This document shows, one piece after another, positions 1 through 6,966 of a stretch of 32,357 nucleotides of DNA. The notes under the pieces were generated by a model. It was not told where the DNA came from. It did no database searches and saw nothing but the letters and a program-made list of their open reading frames with translations. The stretch lies in assembly GCA_964650405.1 (NCBI GenBank), contig CAZYTO010000021.1, positions 1 to 32,357 on the forward strand, in the 5' to 3' direction. Within the stretch, counting starts at the first letter, position 1. Each line of letters begins with the position of its first letter. Made by a program: the position numbers and the translations under genes. This stretch comes from CAZYTO01 sp964650405. GTDB taxonomy: Bacteria > Acidobacteriota > Thermoanaerobaculia > Gp7-AA8.

Positions 1-69
1 ATACTTTCACCTCTTCAGACCCGCTCCATCTCAATCTGACAAAGTAGAATTAGGGACCCCAACTCCTCC

Positions 70-104
70 TAACCACTAACCACTAAACACTCGTAACTCG
101 TCAC
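70..104. repeat. Heptanucleotide-periodic array
   Basis: Five consecutive 7-nt units. The first two are identical (TAACCAC), the third differs at one base, and the last two are TCGTAAC and TCGTCAC. The array lies directly upstream of the sigma factor promoter candidate. It belongs to the set of 7-nt-periodic arrays found in most gaps of this window. No gene is seen in positions 1-140. Confidence 0.7.
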
Positions 105-105
105 C

Positions 106-130
106 GGAACCTTTTCCCCGTTCGTGCGTT
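106..130 (+). promoter_or_regulatory. Candidate ECF-type promoter of the sigma operon
   Basis: GGAACC at 106-111 and CGTT at 127-130 are separated by 15 nt, which matches the general ECF-dependent promoter pattern (GGAAC-like -35, CGT-like -10). If it is used, transcription would begin a few bases before the ATG at 141, giving an almost leaderless mRNA and implying autoregulation by the sigma factor it drives. Short motifs like these occur by chance, so this remains a candidate. Confidence 0.35.
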
Positions 131-140
131 GATCCGTCGG

Positions 141-767
141 ATGGAGCCGAACGACGCGGTCCTGATGCAGCGGGTTTGCGGAGGCGATGAAGAGGCCTTC
201 GCGACGATCGTCGACCGGTACAAGGACCCGCTGGTCAACTACCTGACGCACCTCGTGCGCACCCGGGAGCGCGCCGAGGACGTGGCCCAGGAGGCGTTCG
301 TGCGGCTGTACCGGTTCGCCGACCGCTATCGGGATCACGAGAGGCTGGCGCCGTACCTCTTCCGTATCGCCACCAATCACGTCATCACGGAGATGCGGCG
401 CGAGAAGCGGTGGCGGCTGCTGGTGCCGCGGCTGGTGGCAGGGACGACGCAGTTCGCCCCGGCGCCCGATGCCGGCCTCATGACGGATGAAGTGCAGCGG
501 AAGGTGACGGCGGCGCTGGAGAAGCTGCCGCTGAAGTTCCGGGCGCCGCTGGCGCTTTACGAGATCGAGGAGTGGTCATACGAAGACATCGCGCAGGCGC
601 TCGGGTGCCGCATGGGCACGATCAAGTCGCGGATCGCCCGGGCCCGCGAGCTGATGCGCCGCCAGCTTTCGGGCTGGTGGCAGGGGGGAAACCATGAACG
701 ACATCGACATTGGCAAGGCGATGAAGCGCCTGCCGCGCACGAACGCGTCGCCACGCTTCACCTCTGA
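141..767 (+). CDS. RNA polymerase sigma factor, sigma-70 family, ECF type
   Basis: Directs RNA polymerase to a dedicated promoter set, probably in response to an envelope signal. The 208-residue product has region 2 at about residues 14-80, with a GGDEEAFATIVDRY start and the AEDVAQEAF segment of region 2.2. Region 4 lies at about 129-178, with the helix-turn-helix around WSYEDIAQALG and the GTIKSRIARAR recognition stretch. There is no C-terminal SnoaL-type extension. A TTG at 129 is in frame, but ATG 141 is preferred because it fits both the domain start and the candidate promoter. No Shine-Dalgarno is seen. The last 74 nt overlap the next gene, so the final 25 or so residues are probably not a folded domain. 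The downstream genes (one-TM protein, PDZ protein) suggest an envelope-stress module. Confidence 0.93.
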   Translation: MEPNDAVLMQRVCGGDEEAFATIVDRYKDPLVNYLTHLVRTRERAEDVAQEAFVRLYRFADRYRDHERLAPYLFRIATNHVITEMRREKRWRLLVPRLVAGTTQFAPAPDAGLMTDEVQRKVTAALEKLPLKFRAPLALYEIEEWSYEDIAQALGCRMGTIKSRIARARELMRRQLSGWWQGGNHERHRHWQGDEAPAAHERVATLHL

Positions 768-1092
768 CGTCCTGCGCCGCGCGCGCAACGCCGCCTCGCG
801 GGCGGCCGGCGATGCGCTGAAGGACCGCCCGACCTTTCGCTTCGCGGCGGCGTTCGCAATGATGCTCTGCGTCGCCTTCCTGGCTTATGAAACGGCGGCC
901 GTCCACCAACGGCACCAGCGCCTCGACGCCCTGCGCGCCGAGCACCAGCGCATCGAAACCGAGCTCCAACAGGTCAAGGCCATGGCGGGCGACCCGCGCC
1001 CGGTCGTCGTGCTCGAGAACGACGACACGCGCGTGATCGTCCCCGTCGCCGACCGCCAGCCCAATCGCACCGCACAACCGATCATCTACTAG
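694..1092 (+). CDS. Single-pass membrane protein, possible anti-sigma factor
   Basis: 132 residues: about 48 cytoplasmic residues rich in Arg and Ala, one hydrophobic segment at about 50-68 (FAAAFAMMLCVAFLAY), then a charged external part with coiled-coil character at about 72-95. A G-rich Shine-Dalgarno (GGGGGG) precedes the ATG, which lies inside the sigma factor gene, so the two are translationally coupled with a 74-nt overlap. Size, topology and position behind an ECF sigma gene fit an anti-sigma factor. However, no zinc-binding HxxxCxxC motif or recognisable anti-sigma domain is visible, so the function is inferred from context only. Confidence 0.75.
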   Translation: MNDIDIGKAMKRLPRTNASPRFTSDVLRRARNAASRAAGDALKDRPTFRFAAAFAMMLCVAFLAYETAAVHQRHQRLDALRAEHQRIETELQQVKAMAGDPRPVVVLENDDTRVIVPVADRQPNRTAQPIIY

Positions 1093-1100
1093 GAGAACGC

Positions 1101-1733
1101 ATGATCCGCAGACTATCCCTGGCCCTACTGCTCTTTGCCGCAGCCGCGGCGCTCTACGCCGACCCGGCCGACGGCCACCGCACCATCATCATCCGGAACG
1201 GCAAGGTCCTCTCCAGCGAAGGTGACCTCTTCCGCCGCGTCTACCTCGGCTTCTCTCCCCTCGACGTCTCCTCCGAGCTGCGCGAGTTTCTCGGCGCGCC
1301 GAAGGACGGAGGAGGCGTGCTCGTCCAGTCGGTCAAGGAAGGCGGCCCGGCCGCCAAGGCCGGACTCAAGGTGGGCGACTTCGTCACGGCCGTGGACGGC
1401 AAGCCGGTCGAGAGTGCCTGGAACATCGGCGACCTGCTCGACGACAAGAAGGCCGGCGACAGCGTCCGCCTCGACGTGATCCGCAATCACCAGCGCCAGA
1501 CGCTCATGGCCACGCTGGAGGAGCGCGAGCTCCCCATGAAGGTGCGCACCCTCGACATCCCCGATCTCGAGCACCTGCGGATCCCCGCGCTCGATCACCT
1601 CAAGGCCATGGACGGGATGCCGCCGATGTGGCGCGCCCGCGTGGAGACGACCGAAAACTGCGCCGACCTCCAGGCCCGGATCCACGACCTCGAGGCGCGG
1701 CTGAAGACGCTGGAAAAGAAACTCGAGAAGTAA
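1101..1733 (+). CDS. Secreted PDZ-domain protein
   Basis: 210 residues. A signal peptide occupies about 1-20 (Leu/Ala-rich core, cleavage likely near LYA-DP). A PDZ domain follows at about 48-145: YLGF as the carboxylate-binding loop, then GGPAAKAGLKVGDFVTAVDG, the classic PDZ core. The C-terminus, about 187-210, is a short coiled coil of Leu/Glu/Lys heptads that may oligomerise the protein. No trypsin-like or other protease domain is attached, so it is not a DegP/HtrA protease; it may be an adaptor or substrate sensor. An AGGAG Shine-Dalgarno precedes the ATG 8 nt after the previous stop, so it is the third gene of the sigma operon. A periplasmic sensing role for that operon is an inference. 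Confidence 0.88.
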   Translation: MIRRLSLALLLFAAAAALYADPADGHRTIIIRNGKVLSSEGDLFRRVYLGFSPLDVSSELREFLGAPKDGGGVLVQSVKEGGPAAKAGLKVGDFVTAVDGKPVESAWNIGDLLDDKKAGDSVRLDVIRNHQRQTLMATLEERELPMKVRTLDIPDLEHLRIPALDHLKAMDGMPPMWRARVETTENCADLQARIHDLEARLKTLEKKLEK

Positions 1734-1735
1734 CC

Positions 1736-1777
1736 GGATGGAGGGTGAAGCCGGAAGGACGAAGGGCGAAAGAACGG
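1736..1777. repeat. Heptanucleotide-periodic array
   Basis: Six 7-nt units begin 3 nt after the PDZ gene stop. Four end in GAA (GGGTGAA, GCCGGAA, GGACGAA and GGGCGAA). Pyrimidine-rich sequence at about 1848-1890 is loosely complementary in the opposite orientation, so the two could form an imperfect stem ahead of the terminator at 1891. Positions 1778-1890 hold no gene. Confidence 0.55.
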
Positions 1778-1890
1778 CTGCGATCGACACATTGCCCACA
1801 CCATTCGTTCCACCTGCGACCTCTTCGAAGACGTCTGTCCTCTCACGTTCTTAACCCCTCGGCCTCCGTCCTTCTCGACCTTCGCTCTTC

Positions 1891-1928
1891 CGAAAGGCCT
1901 TCTCTCCGTGAGAAGGCCTTTCGTTTTT
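1891..1928 (+). terminator. Intrinsic terminator of the sigma/PDZ operon
   Basis: A perfect 14-bp stem (1891-1904 with 1910-1923) closes a 5-nt loop (1905-1909) and is followed by five T (1924-1928). It is the strongest rho-independent terminator in the window. It stands about 160 nt after the PDZ gene and 28 nt before the next start codon, so it insulates the sigma operon from the DUF1772-like gene. Confidence 0.9.
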
Positions 1929-1956
1929 GGTGTACTCTTTTTCCGTCCGGATCGCG

Positions 1957-2442
1957 ATGAATCGCACACTCGAGTCTCTGCTTCGCTTCGTGAACCTCAC
2001 GGCGTCGGGATTGCTCGCCGGCTCGCTCGGCTTCGGCGAGGCCGCGCTCGTCCCGGGCTGGCAGGAGGAACTGCCGCGTCACGAGTCCTGGCGGGAGCGC
2101 ATCGAGCATCTGCGCGAGCTGAACTATTTCAACGCCATCGGCCCTGTGGCCCTCGGTACGGCAGTCACCCTGGCCGTGGGAACGCGCGACGTGAAGCCCA
2201 TCCGCCGCGTGCTCGATGCCGCCGCCGTTCTCGGCCTGGCCGGCGTCCTGGCCTCCACGATCATGGTCACCGTTCCCATCAACAAGGAGCTCGAGGCCCA
2301 GCCTCCCACCGATTACCCGAGCGACCGCTCACACTCCCTGACGAGGAACTGGGCCCGCGCCCACGCCGTCCGCACCACCCTCGGCATCGGCGCCTTCGTC
2401 TGCGCGGTAGCCGCGTCGAATATCGCGGCGAAGAAGAAGTAG
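1957..2442 (+). CDS. DUF1772-like integral membrane protein
   Basis: 161 residues with four probable membrane segments: about 9-30, 57-75, 84-104 and 133-155. The pattern resembles the DUF1772 / anthrone-oxygenase-like family: an NxxA start, a VPINKEL stretch after helix 3, and a W-x-x-x-H-x-x-R motif before the last helix (WARAHAVR). Members are uncharacterised in most bacteria, so no reaction is assigned. ATG 1957 is preferred over TTG 1927 or GTG 1930 because those lie beside the terminator T-tract and upstream of a possible TACTCT -10 box at 1933-1938. The C-terminus is lysine-rich. It converges with thiL. Confidence 0.75.
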   Translation: MNRTLESLLRFVNLTASGLLAGSLGFGEAALVPGWQEELPRHESWRERIEHLRELNYFNAIGPVALGTAVTLAVGTRDVKPIRRVLDAAAVLGLAGVLASTIMVTVPINKELEAQPPTDYPSDRSHSLTRNWARAHAVRTTLGIGAFVCAVAASNIAAKKK

Positions 2443-2447
2443 TCGTC

Positions 2448-2587
2448 CATCCTGAGCGCGGGCGGCGGGTTGGGCGGGGAGCGAAGGATCAAAGCGCTTG
2501 TGTAGCAGGAAGCCCGCAGCGGCACTGCTTGGTGCGCATGTGCTTTGATCCTTCGCTCCCACCCGTCCACCACCCGCGCTCAGGATG
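2448..2587. repeat. Long inverted repeat of the TCCTGAGCG family, copy 1
   Basis: The outer arms 2448-2460 and 2575-2587 are perfectly complementary over 13 bp. The inner arms 2477-2495 and 2542-2560 are perfectly complementary over 19 bp and contain GCGAAGGATC. The element fills the convergent gap between the DUF1772-like gene and thiL and could fold into a long cruciform or RNA hairpin that stops transcription from both sides. Related copies are at 7896-7998, 15427-15578 and 26583-26640, with a short one inside metH. Confidence 0.85.
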
Positions 2588-2589
2588 AA

Positions 2590-3495
2590 TTACGAGAAGT
2601 GCTCCCACCCCTTCGCGGCGAGCGGCTGTCCGTTGAGGCGGACGCCGCGCTCTTCGACGATCCTGCCGATTCCGTAGACGGGGCGGCCGGTACGGGCGGA
2701 GATCTCGGACTCGCGGAGGGGCGAGGTGAAGAGGAGGGCGTACTCCTCGCCGCCGTGCAGCACGGCCTCGGCGACATTGATCCCGAGCTGGGGTCCGGAG
2801 CGCTGGAGGTCGGAGAAGACGGGGATGCGCTCGCGCTCGATCTCGGCGCCGCATGCCGAGGCCTCGCAGAGGTGGTGGAGATCGGTGGAGAGGCCGTCGC
2901 TGATGTCGATGCAGGTGGTGGCGATGCCGTGCAGTTTCAGACCGAGCTCGATCTCCGGCTCGGGATCGCGATGGCGCCGGATGGCCGATTCGATGAGCTC
3001 GCGCAGGGCGAAACCGGGGTTGACGGGCGGATGCAGAAGCAGGTGCAGGCCGGCTGCGGCACCGCCGAGCGGGCGGCTGACGTAGATACGGTCGCCGCGC
3101 TTCGCGCCGCTGCGGAGGATGGGATCGCTGGTCTCGCCAATGGCGGTGATGGCGATGAGGAGCTTTTCAGCACGGGAGAGGTCGCCCCCGACGATCTCGA
3201 TCTTCCAGCCCCGTGCCGCAACGGCCAGGGCTTCGATGAACTCGCCGAGGCGTTTCGGATCGGGGCCGCCGAGCGCGACGAGGGCGATCGTGGGTCGCGC
3301 GCCCATTGCTGCCAGGTCGGAGAGATTCGCGGCCAGGCTCTTCCGCGCTAGCAGATCGACAGGTGTGCCCGGTGTGAAATCAACGTCCTCCACGAGCATG
3401 TCGGTCGTCAGGACCTGAAGCCCCACCACCGCGCAGTCGTCACCGGTACGCGGGAAGAGCTGCCGGATCCGGGCGATGAGATCGGCCTCGCTCAT
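2590..3495 (-). CDS. thiL: Thiamine-monophosphate kinase
   Basis: ATP-dependent phosphorylation of thiamine monophosphate to thiamine diphosphate, the last step of cofactor synthesis, in the cytoplasm. 301 residues, near the usual ThiL length of about 320. N-terminal motifs are typical of the PurM/ThiL superfamily: GDDCAVV at about 17-23, TDMLVEDVDF at about 30-39, and the NLSDLAAMGARP helix at about 56-67. A GGDLSRAEKLLIAITAIG strand and a DISDGLSTDLHHLC segment follow and form the ATP and Mg2+ site. The start overlaps the truA stop in an ATGA arrangement, so the two genes are translationally coupled. No other thiamine gene is in the window. Confidence 0.95.
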   Translation of the reverse strand: MSEADLIARIRQLFPRTGDDCAVVGLQVLTTDMLVEDVDFTPGTPVDLLARKSLAANLSDLAAMGARPTIALVALGGPDPKRLGEFIEALAVAARGWKIEIVGGDLSRAEKLLIAITAIGETSDPILRSGAKRGDRIYVSRPLGGAAAGLHLLLHPPVNPGFALRELIESAIRRHRDPEPEIELGLKLHGIATTCIDISDGLSTDLHHLCEASACGAEIERERIPVFSDLQRSGPQLGINVAEAVLHGGEEYALLFTSPLRESEISARTGRPVYGIGRIVEERGVRLNGQPLAAKGWEHFS

Positions 3496-4265
3496 CGCAC
3501 GGGAACGATCGGCACGAGCGGCCGGTCGAACGTCTCCTTCGGATAGATGATCGCTTCGAGAAAGAGCCCGGAGGGGGGCGAGGTTGGCTCGAACGCTTCG
3601 CCGCTTTCCAGCCGCGCCAGGAGCTCCCCAGGACGCACGTTGCCACGGCCGACCTCCGCGAGGAAGGCCACCAGCTTGCGCACCATCTTCCAGAGAAAGT
3701 GCGACGCGGCGATGCGCATGAGGATCAGGTCATCGACGGCCGCCACCTCGCAGCGCTCGACGACCACGATGCGGGAGTCCTCTTCCTTGAGGCGCCGGTC
3801 GGTGAAGGCGCTGAAGTCGTGGCGTCCTTCCAGCGGCTTGGCCGCCCGCGCCATGGCCGCGACGTCGAGCCGGTCTTTCACCCACCAGACGAACGGCTTG
3901 GCGAATGCCGTGCGGCGCTGCGCGATCTGGTAGAGGTAGACGCGCGAGACGGCGTCGTGGCGCGCATGAAAGCGGTCGTGCGCCCGCTCCGTCCGGAGGA
4001 TGTTGATATCGGCTGGGAGCAGGTCGTTGAGCTTGCGGGTGAGCTGCAGCGGATCGACGGCTTTGCGGGCCCGCAGGTGCGCCACCTGCCCGGCCGCATG
4101 GACGCCGGAGTCGGTGCGGCCGGCGCCGCCGACGTCGACGTCACCGAGGACCTGCGTGGCCGCGCGCACGAGATGCCCCTGGATCGTCTTCGGCGTATTT
4201 CCCTGCGCCTGCCATCCCGAGTAGCGAGTCCCCTCGTACTCGAGGGTGAGTTTGTAGGTCGGCAT
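3492..4265 (-). CDS. truA: tRNA pseudouridine synthase A
   Basis: Isomerises uridines 38-40 in the anticodon stem-loop of tRNAs. 257 residues, the usual TruA length. The N-terminus starts with the typical YEGTRYSGWQ strand. The catalytic loop AGRTDSGVHA is present at about residues 48-57, with the nucleophilic Asp. HARHDAVSRVYLYQI and FLWKMVRKLVAFLAEVGRG are further family signatures. The start ATG at 4265 begins directly with the first beta strand. It is the first gene of a two-gene operon with thiL (4-nt overlap) and is divergent from the DUF971 gene. Confidence 0.97.
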   Translation of the reverse strand: MPTYKLTLEYEGTRYSGWQAQGNTPKTIQGHLVRAATQVLGDVDVGGAGRTDSGVHAAGQVAHLRARKAVDPLQLTRKLNDLLPADINILRTERAHDRFHARHDAVSRVYLYQIAQRRTAFAKPFVWWVKDRLDVAAMARAAKPLEGRHDFSAFTDRRLKEEDSRIVVVERCEVAAVDDLILMRIAASHFLWKMVRKLVAFLAEVGRGNVRPGELLARLESGEAFEPTSPPSGLFLEAIIYPKETFDRPLVPIVPVR

Positions 4266-4275
4266 GGGATCAAAC

Positions 4276-4356
4276 GATGAACGGTGACCGATGAACGAAG
4301 AATCCGGTCACTGCACGCCTCAATTTATCGCTCCTCGTTCATCCCTCATCGTTCCT
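4276..4356. repeat. Paired inverted heptad arrays in the truA / DUF971 gap
   Basis: 4276-4310 is five 7-nt units (GATGAAC twice, GGTGACC, GAAGAAT and CCGGTCA). 4329-4356 is four more units on the opposite sense (CGCTCCT, CGTTCAT, CCCTCAT and CGTTCCT). The two halves are imperfect reverse complements and could pair. The whole gap between two divergent start codons is made of this material plus the promoter of the DUF971 gene. Confidence 0.65.
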
Positions 4357-4358
4357 CG

Positions 4359-4367
4359 TGCTAGGCT
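4359..4367 (+). promoter_or_regulatory. Extended -10 element before the DUF971 gene
   Basis: TGC followed by TAGGCT makes a plausible extended -10 box ending 8 nt before GTG 4376. Transcription would start at or next to that codon, giving a leaderless mRNA. This is the reason for choosing GTG 4376 over GTG 4358. Confidence 0.45.
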
Positions 4368-4375
4368 CCCCCGCC

Positions 4376-4708
4376 GTGGCGCGCCCCAGCTCATGGCAAA
4401 CGGTCGGTGATCTCTTCGTCGTCGTTTGGGACGACGGTCACGAATCTTACTACCCGCTCGAAGCACTCCGCCGCGCCTGTCCCTGTGCGGCCTGCAGCGG
4501 AGAGCCCGATCTCTTCGGCCGCATGTCCGCCGGCCCGCCGCCACGTTACACGCGCGCCTCGTTCGAGCTCACAGCGATGACCCCCATCGGCAACTACGCC
4601 CTCCAACCGATGTGGGGTGACGGCCATGGCTACGGCATCTGGACCTTCGACCGGCTGCGCGCCGTCTGCCCGTGCGAAGAATGCCGGGCACCGCAGACCG
4701 AGTCCTGA
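4376..4708 (+). CDS. DUF971 protein (gamma-butyrobetaine hydroxylase-like N-terminal domain)
   Basis: 110 residues, a stand-alone copy of the small domain found at the N-terminus of gamma-butyrobetaine hydroxylase. The family pattern is clear: a WDDGHES-Y strand, then LRRACPCAAC, a G-N-Y-A-L-Q-P-x-W-x-D-G-H core, a GIWTFDRLR helix, and a second CPCEEC cluster at the C-terminus. The two CPCxxC pairs could bind a metal such as zinc or an iron-sulphur cluster. Stand-alone DUF971 proteins have often been linked to Fe-S handling by gene context, which is not proof. GTG 4358 would add six residues; GTG 4376 is preferred from the promoter position. Confidence 0.9.
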   Translation: MARPSSWQTVGDLFVVVWDDGHESYYPLEALRRACPCAACSGEPDLFGRMSAGPPPRYTRASFELTAMTPIGNYALQPMWGDGHGYGIWTFDRLRAVCPCEECRAPQTES

Positions 4709-4848
4709 GTGCCGAGTGCCGAGTGCCGAGGGCATGAGGCATGCGATCGAGGTTGAAGTCGCCCGTGGCAAGACGCAAAGCCACTCATGCCTCATGCCTC
4801 ATTCCTCATGCCCCTCGGCACTCGGCACTCCGCACTCGGTACTCGCGG
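4707..4848. repeat. Heptad arrays forming a large inverted repeat upstream of speA
   Basis: 4707-4727 is GAGTGCC repeated three times exactly, followed by related units to about 4748. 4786-4848 is nine contiguous 7-nt units: four of the CATGCCT type, then five of the CTCGGCA type. The left array is the reverse complement of the right one with few mismatches, leaving a loop of roughly 40 nt. It lies between the DUF971 gene and speA. It could terminate the first transcript or shape the speA promoter region. Confidence 0.8.
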
Positions 4849-4884
4849 TGTGATTTTGCGAATACGCTCGCGGCGTCGTTGTTC

Positions 4885-4890
4885 TATTCT
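4885..4890 (+). promoter_or_regulatory. -10 box of speA, leaderless arrangement
   Basis: TATTCT ends 7 nt before the speA ATG at 4898. There is no Shine-Dalgarno sequence between them. A convincing -35 box is not obvious. Confidence 0.4.
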
Positions 4891-4897
4891 TCCCGCG

Positions 4898-6841
4898 ATG
4901 GAAGCGAGTCCTCAGCAGTTTGCAACGGATGCCTCCGCCTGGTCGGTGGAGGACGCCGGTGCGCTCTACATGATCGACCGGTGGGGTGGCGGCTATTTCG
5001 ACGTCAACCGAGACGGCAACCTGACCGTGGCGCCGCTGCAGGAGAAAGGGATCAGCGTCCCGATCATCGACGTGCTGCGCGAAGCGCAAACGCTGAACCT
5101 GCAGGCGCCTCTGCTCATCCGCTTCCAGGACCTGCTGCGGCACCGGGTGGAAGTGCTCAACGGCGCCTTCAACGGCGCCATCGCCGCGAACGGATACCGC
5201 GGCGCCTACCGCGGCGTCTTCCCCATCAAGGTCAACCAGCTTCGCGAGGTGGTCGAGGAGATCCTCGACGCGGGCAAGCCCTTCAACTACGGACTGGAAG
5301 TGGGCAGCAAGCCGGAGATCTTCGCCGGGCTGGCCGTGCACACGGACAACGAGTCGCTCATCGTCTGCAACGGCTACAAGGACGCCACCTTCATCCGTAT
5401 GGCCATGATCGGCCGGAAGCTCGGCAAGAAGATCATCCTGATCGCGGAGAAGCTTTCCGAGGTGCGGGCCATCGTGAAGATCGCCGCGGAGATGGGAGTG
5501 GAGCCGTGGATCGGCATGCGCGTCCGGCTGCTCTCCAAGGGCGCGGGCAAGTGGGCCACCTCGGGCGGCGAGCACGCCAAGTTCGGCCTGTCCACGGCCG
5601 AGATCCTCGAAGCGATCGAGATCCTGCGCGAGGCGAACATGGAATCGGCCTTCAAGCTGATCCACTTCCACATCGGCTCGCAGATCCCCGACATCCTGAC
5701 CATCAAGCGGGCCGTGCGCGAAGCGGCCATGTACTACGCCAAGCTGCACAAGATGGGGCACCCGCTGGAGTACCTCGACGTCGGCGGCGGCCTGGCCATC
5801 GACTACGACGGTTCCCGCTCCACCTTTCACTCGTCGATGAACTACTCCGTGGAGGAGTACGCCGGCGACATCGTCTACAACATCATGGATGTCTGCGACG
5901 ATGAGAAGGTGCCACACCCGAACATCATCTCCGAGTCGGGGCGGGCCATCGTGGCCCATCATTCGGTGCTCGTCGTGCAGGCCTTCGGCGCGATCGAGAA
6001 AACGCCCCTGGAGCCGCTCACGCCCCGGGAGACGGACCACAAGCTGATCCGGGAGATCATCGACATCGACGACCAGGCCAAGGACGACACCCTGACCTCG
6101 TCGTGGCACGACCTGGTGCAGATCAAGGAGCAGGCCCAGACCATGTTCGAGCTCGGCCTGCTCGGCCTGCCCGCCAAGGCCCGCATCGAGGAGCTCTTCT
6201 GGCAGATCGCCGAGAAGTTACAAGCCATCATGTCCGGCATGGACCCGGAGGAAGTCCCGGAGGACCTGCGCAACCTGAAGATCGAGCTGGCCGACCAGCA
6301 CATCTGCAACTTCTCCGTCTTCCAGTCGCTCCTCGACCACTGGGCTCTCGGCCAGCTCTTCCCCATCGTTCCCATCCACCGCCTCAACGAGCGCCCGCAG
6401 CTCGAGTCGACCCTCGTCGACATCACCTGCGACTCCGACGGCAAGGTCTCCAAGTACATCGACCTGCAGGACGTCCGGGAGACGCTGCCGATGCACGAGC
6501 TCCGCAACGGCGAGCCGTACTACCTCGGCATCTTTCTCACCGGCGCGTACCAGGACATCATGGGCGACATCCACAACCTCTTCGGCCGGGTGAACGAGGT
6601 TCACGTCTTCCTGGACGACGACGAGGAGAGCGGCTTCTACATCGAAGAGGAGATCCCCGGCCAGTCGATCGGCGAGGTGCTGGCCATGACGCAGTACGAC
6701 TGGCGCGACCTCGAAAAGCGGATGAAGTCCCAGATGGACGCGGCCATCAAGGCCGATCGCCTGAAACCGACCGAGGGGATGAGGCTGCTGCAGGACTTCG
6801 AGCGCGGCCTCAAGGATCAGACGTATCTGAGTTTCGATTGA
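4898..6841 (+). CDS. speA: Biosynthetic arginine decarboxylase
   Basis: PLP-dependent decarboxylation of L-arginine to agmatine, the first step of the agmatine route to putrescine and spermidine. 647 residues, close to the usual SpeA length of 630-660. The alanine-racemase-like barrel comes first: a YRGVFPIKVNQ strand with the PLP lysine at Lys111, then FKLIHFHIGSQI and the glycine-rich YLDVGGGLAIDYDGS phosphate-binding segment. The C-terminal barrel carries the CDSDG motif, with the catalytic Cys at 511. The open frame extends upstream to 4787 through the heptad array, but homology begins at ATG 4898. Agmatinase or agmatine deiminase genes are not nearby. It shares its substrate with arcA further right. 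Confidence 0.97.
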   Translation: MEASPQQFATDASAWSVEDAGALYMIDRWGGGYFDVNRDGNLTVAPLQEKGISVPIIDVLREAQTLNLQAPLLIRFQDLLRHRVEVLNGAFNGAIAANGYRGAYRGVFPIKVNQLREVVEEILDAGKPFNYGLEVGSKPEIFAGLAVHTDNESLIVCNGYKDATFIRMAMIGRKLGKKIILIAEKLSEVRAIVKIAAEMGVEPWIGMRVRLLSKGAGKWATSGGEHAKFGLSTAEILEAIEILREANMESAFKLIHFHIGSQIPDILTIKRAVREAAMYYAKLHKMGHPLEYLDVGGGLAIDYDGSRSTFHSSMNYSVEEYAGDIVYNIMDVCDDEKVPHPNIISESGRAIVAHHSVLVVQAFGAIEKTPLEPLTPRETDHKLIREIIDIDDQAKDDTLTSSWHDLVQIKEQAQTMFELGLLGLPAKARIEELFWQIAEKLQAIMSGMDPEEVPEDLRNLKIELADQHICNFSVFQSLLDHWALGQLFPIVPIHRLNERPQLESTLVDITCDSDGKVSKYIDLQDVRETLPMHELRNGEPYYLGIFLTGAYQDIMGDIHNLFGRVNEVHVFLDDDEESGFYIEEEIPGQSIGEVLAMTQYDWRDLEKRMKSQMDAAIKADRLKPTEGMRLLQDFERGLKDQTYLSFD

Positions 6842-6846
6842 GCAAG

Positions 6847-6947
6847 GGACGGACGAGCCTGTCCGTCCGGTTGAGATTCCAGGGCAGAAAACCGGTCTGC
6901 CCGATCGTTTTGAACAGCACGGAGGCGGACCCGGGCGTCCGTCCTCC
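6847..6947 (+). repeat. Three consecutive hairpins between speA and the TPR gene
   Basis: 6847-6868 is a perfect 8-bp stem with a 6-nt loop, 6 nt after the speA stop. 6882-6902 is a 6-bp stem followed by TTTT at 6908-6911, the best candidate terminator. 6921-6947 is a third stem (about 10 bp with one bulge), just before the Shine-Dalgarno of the next gene. GTCCGTCC occurs in the first and third. They may attenuate or stabilise the downstream mRNA. Confidence 0.6.
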
Positions 6948-6966
6948 ATGGCAAGGAGGATTCACC

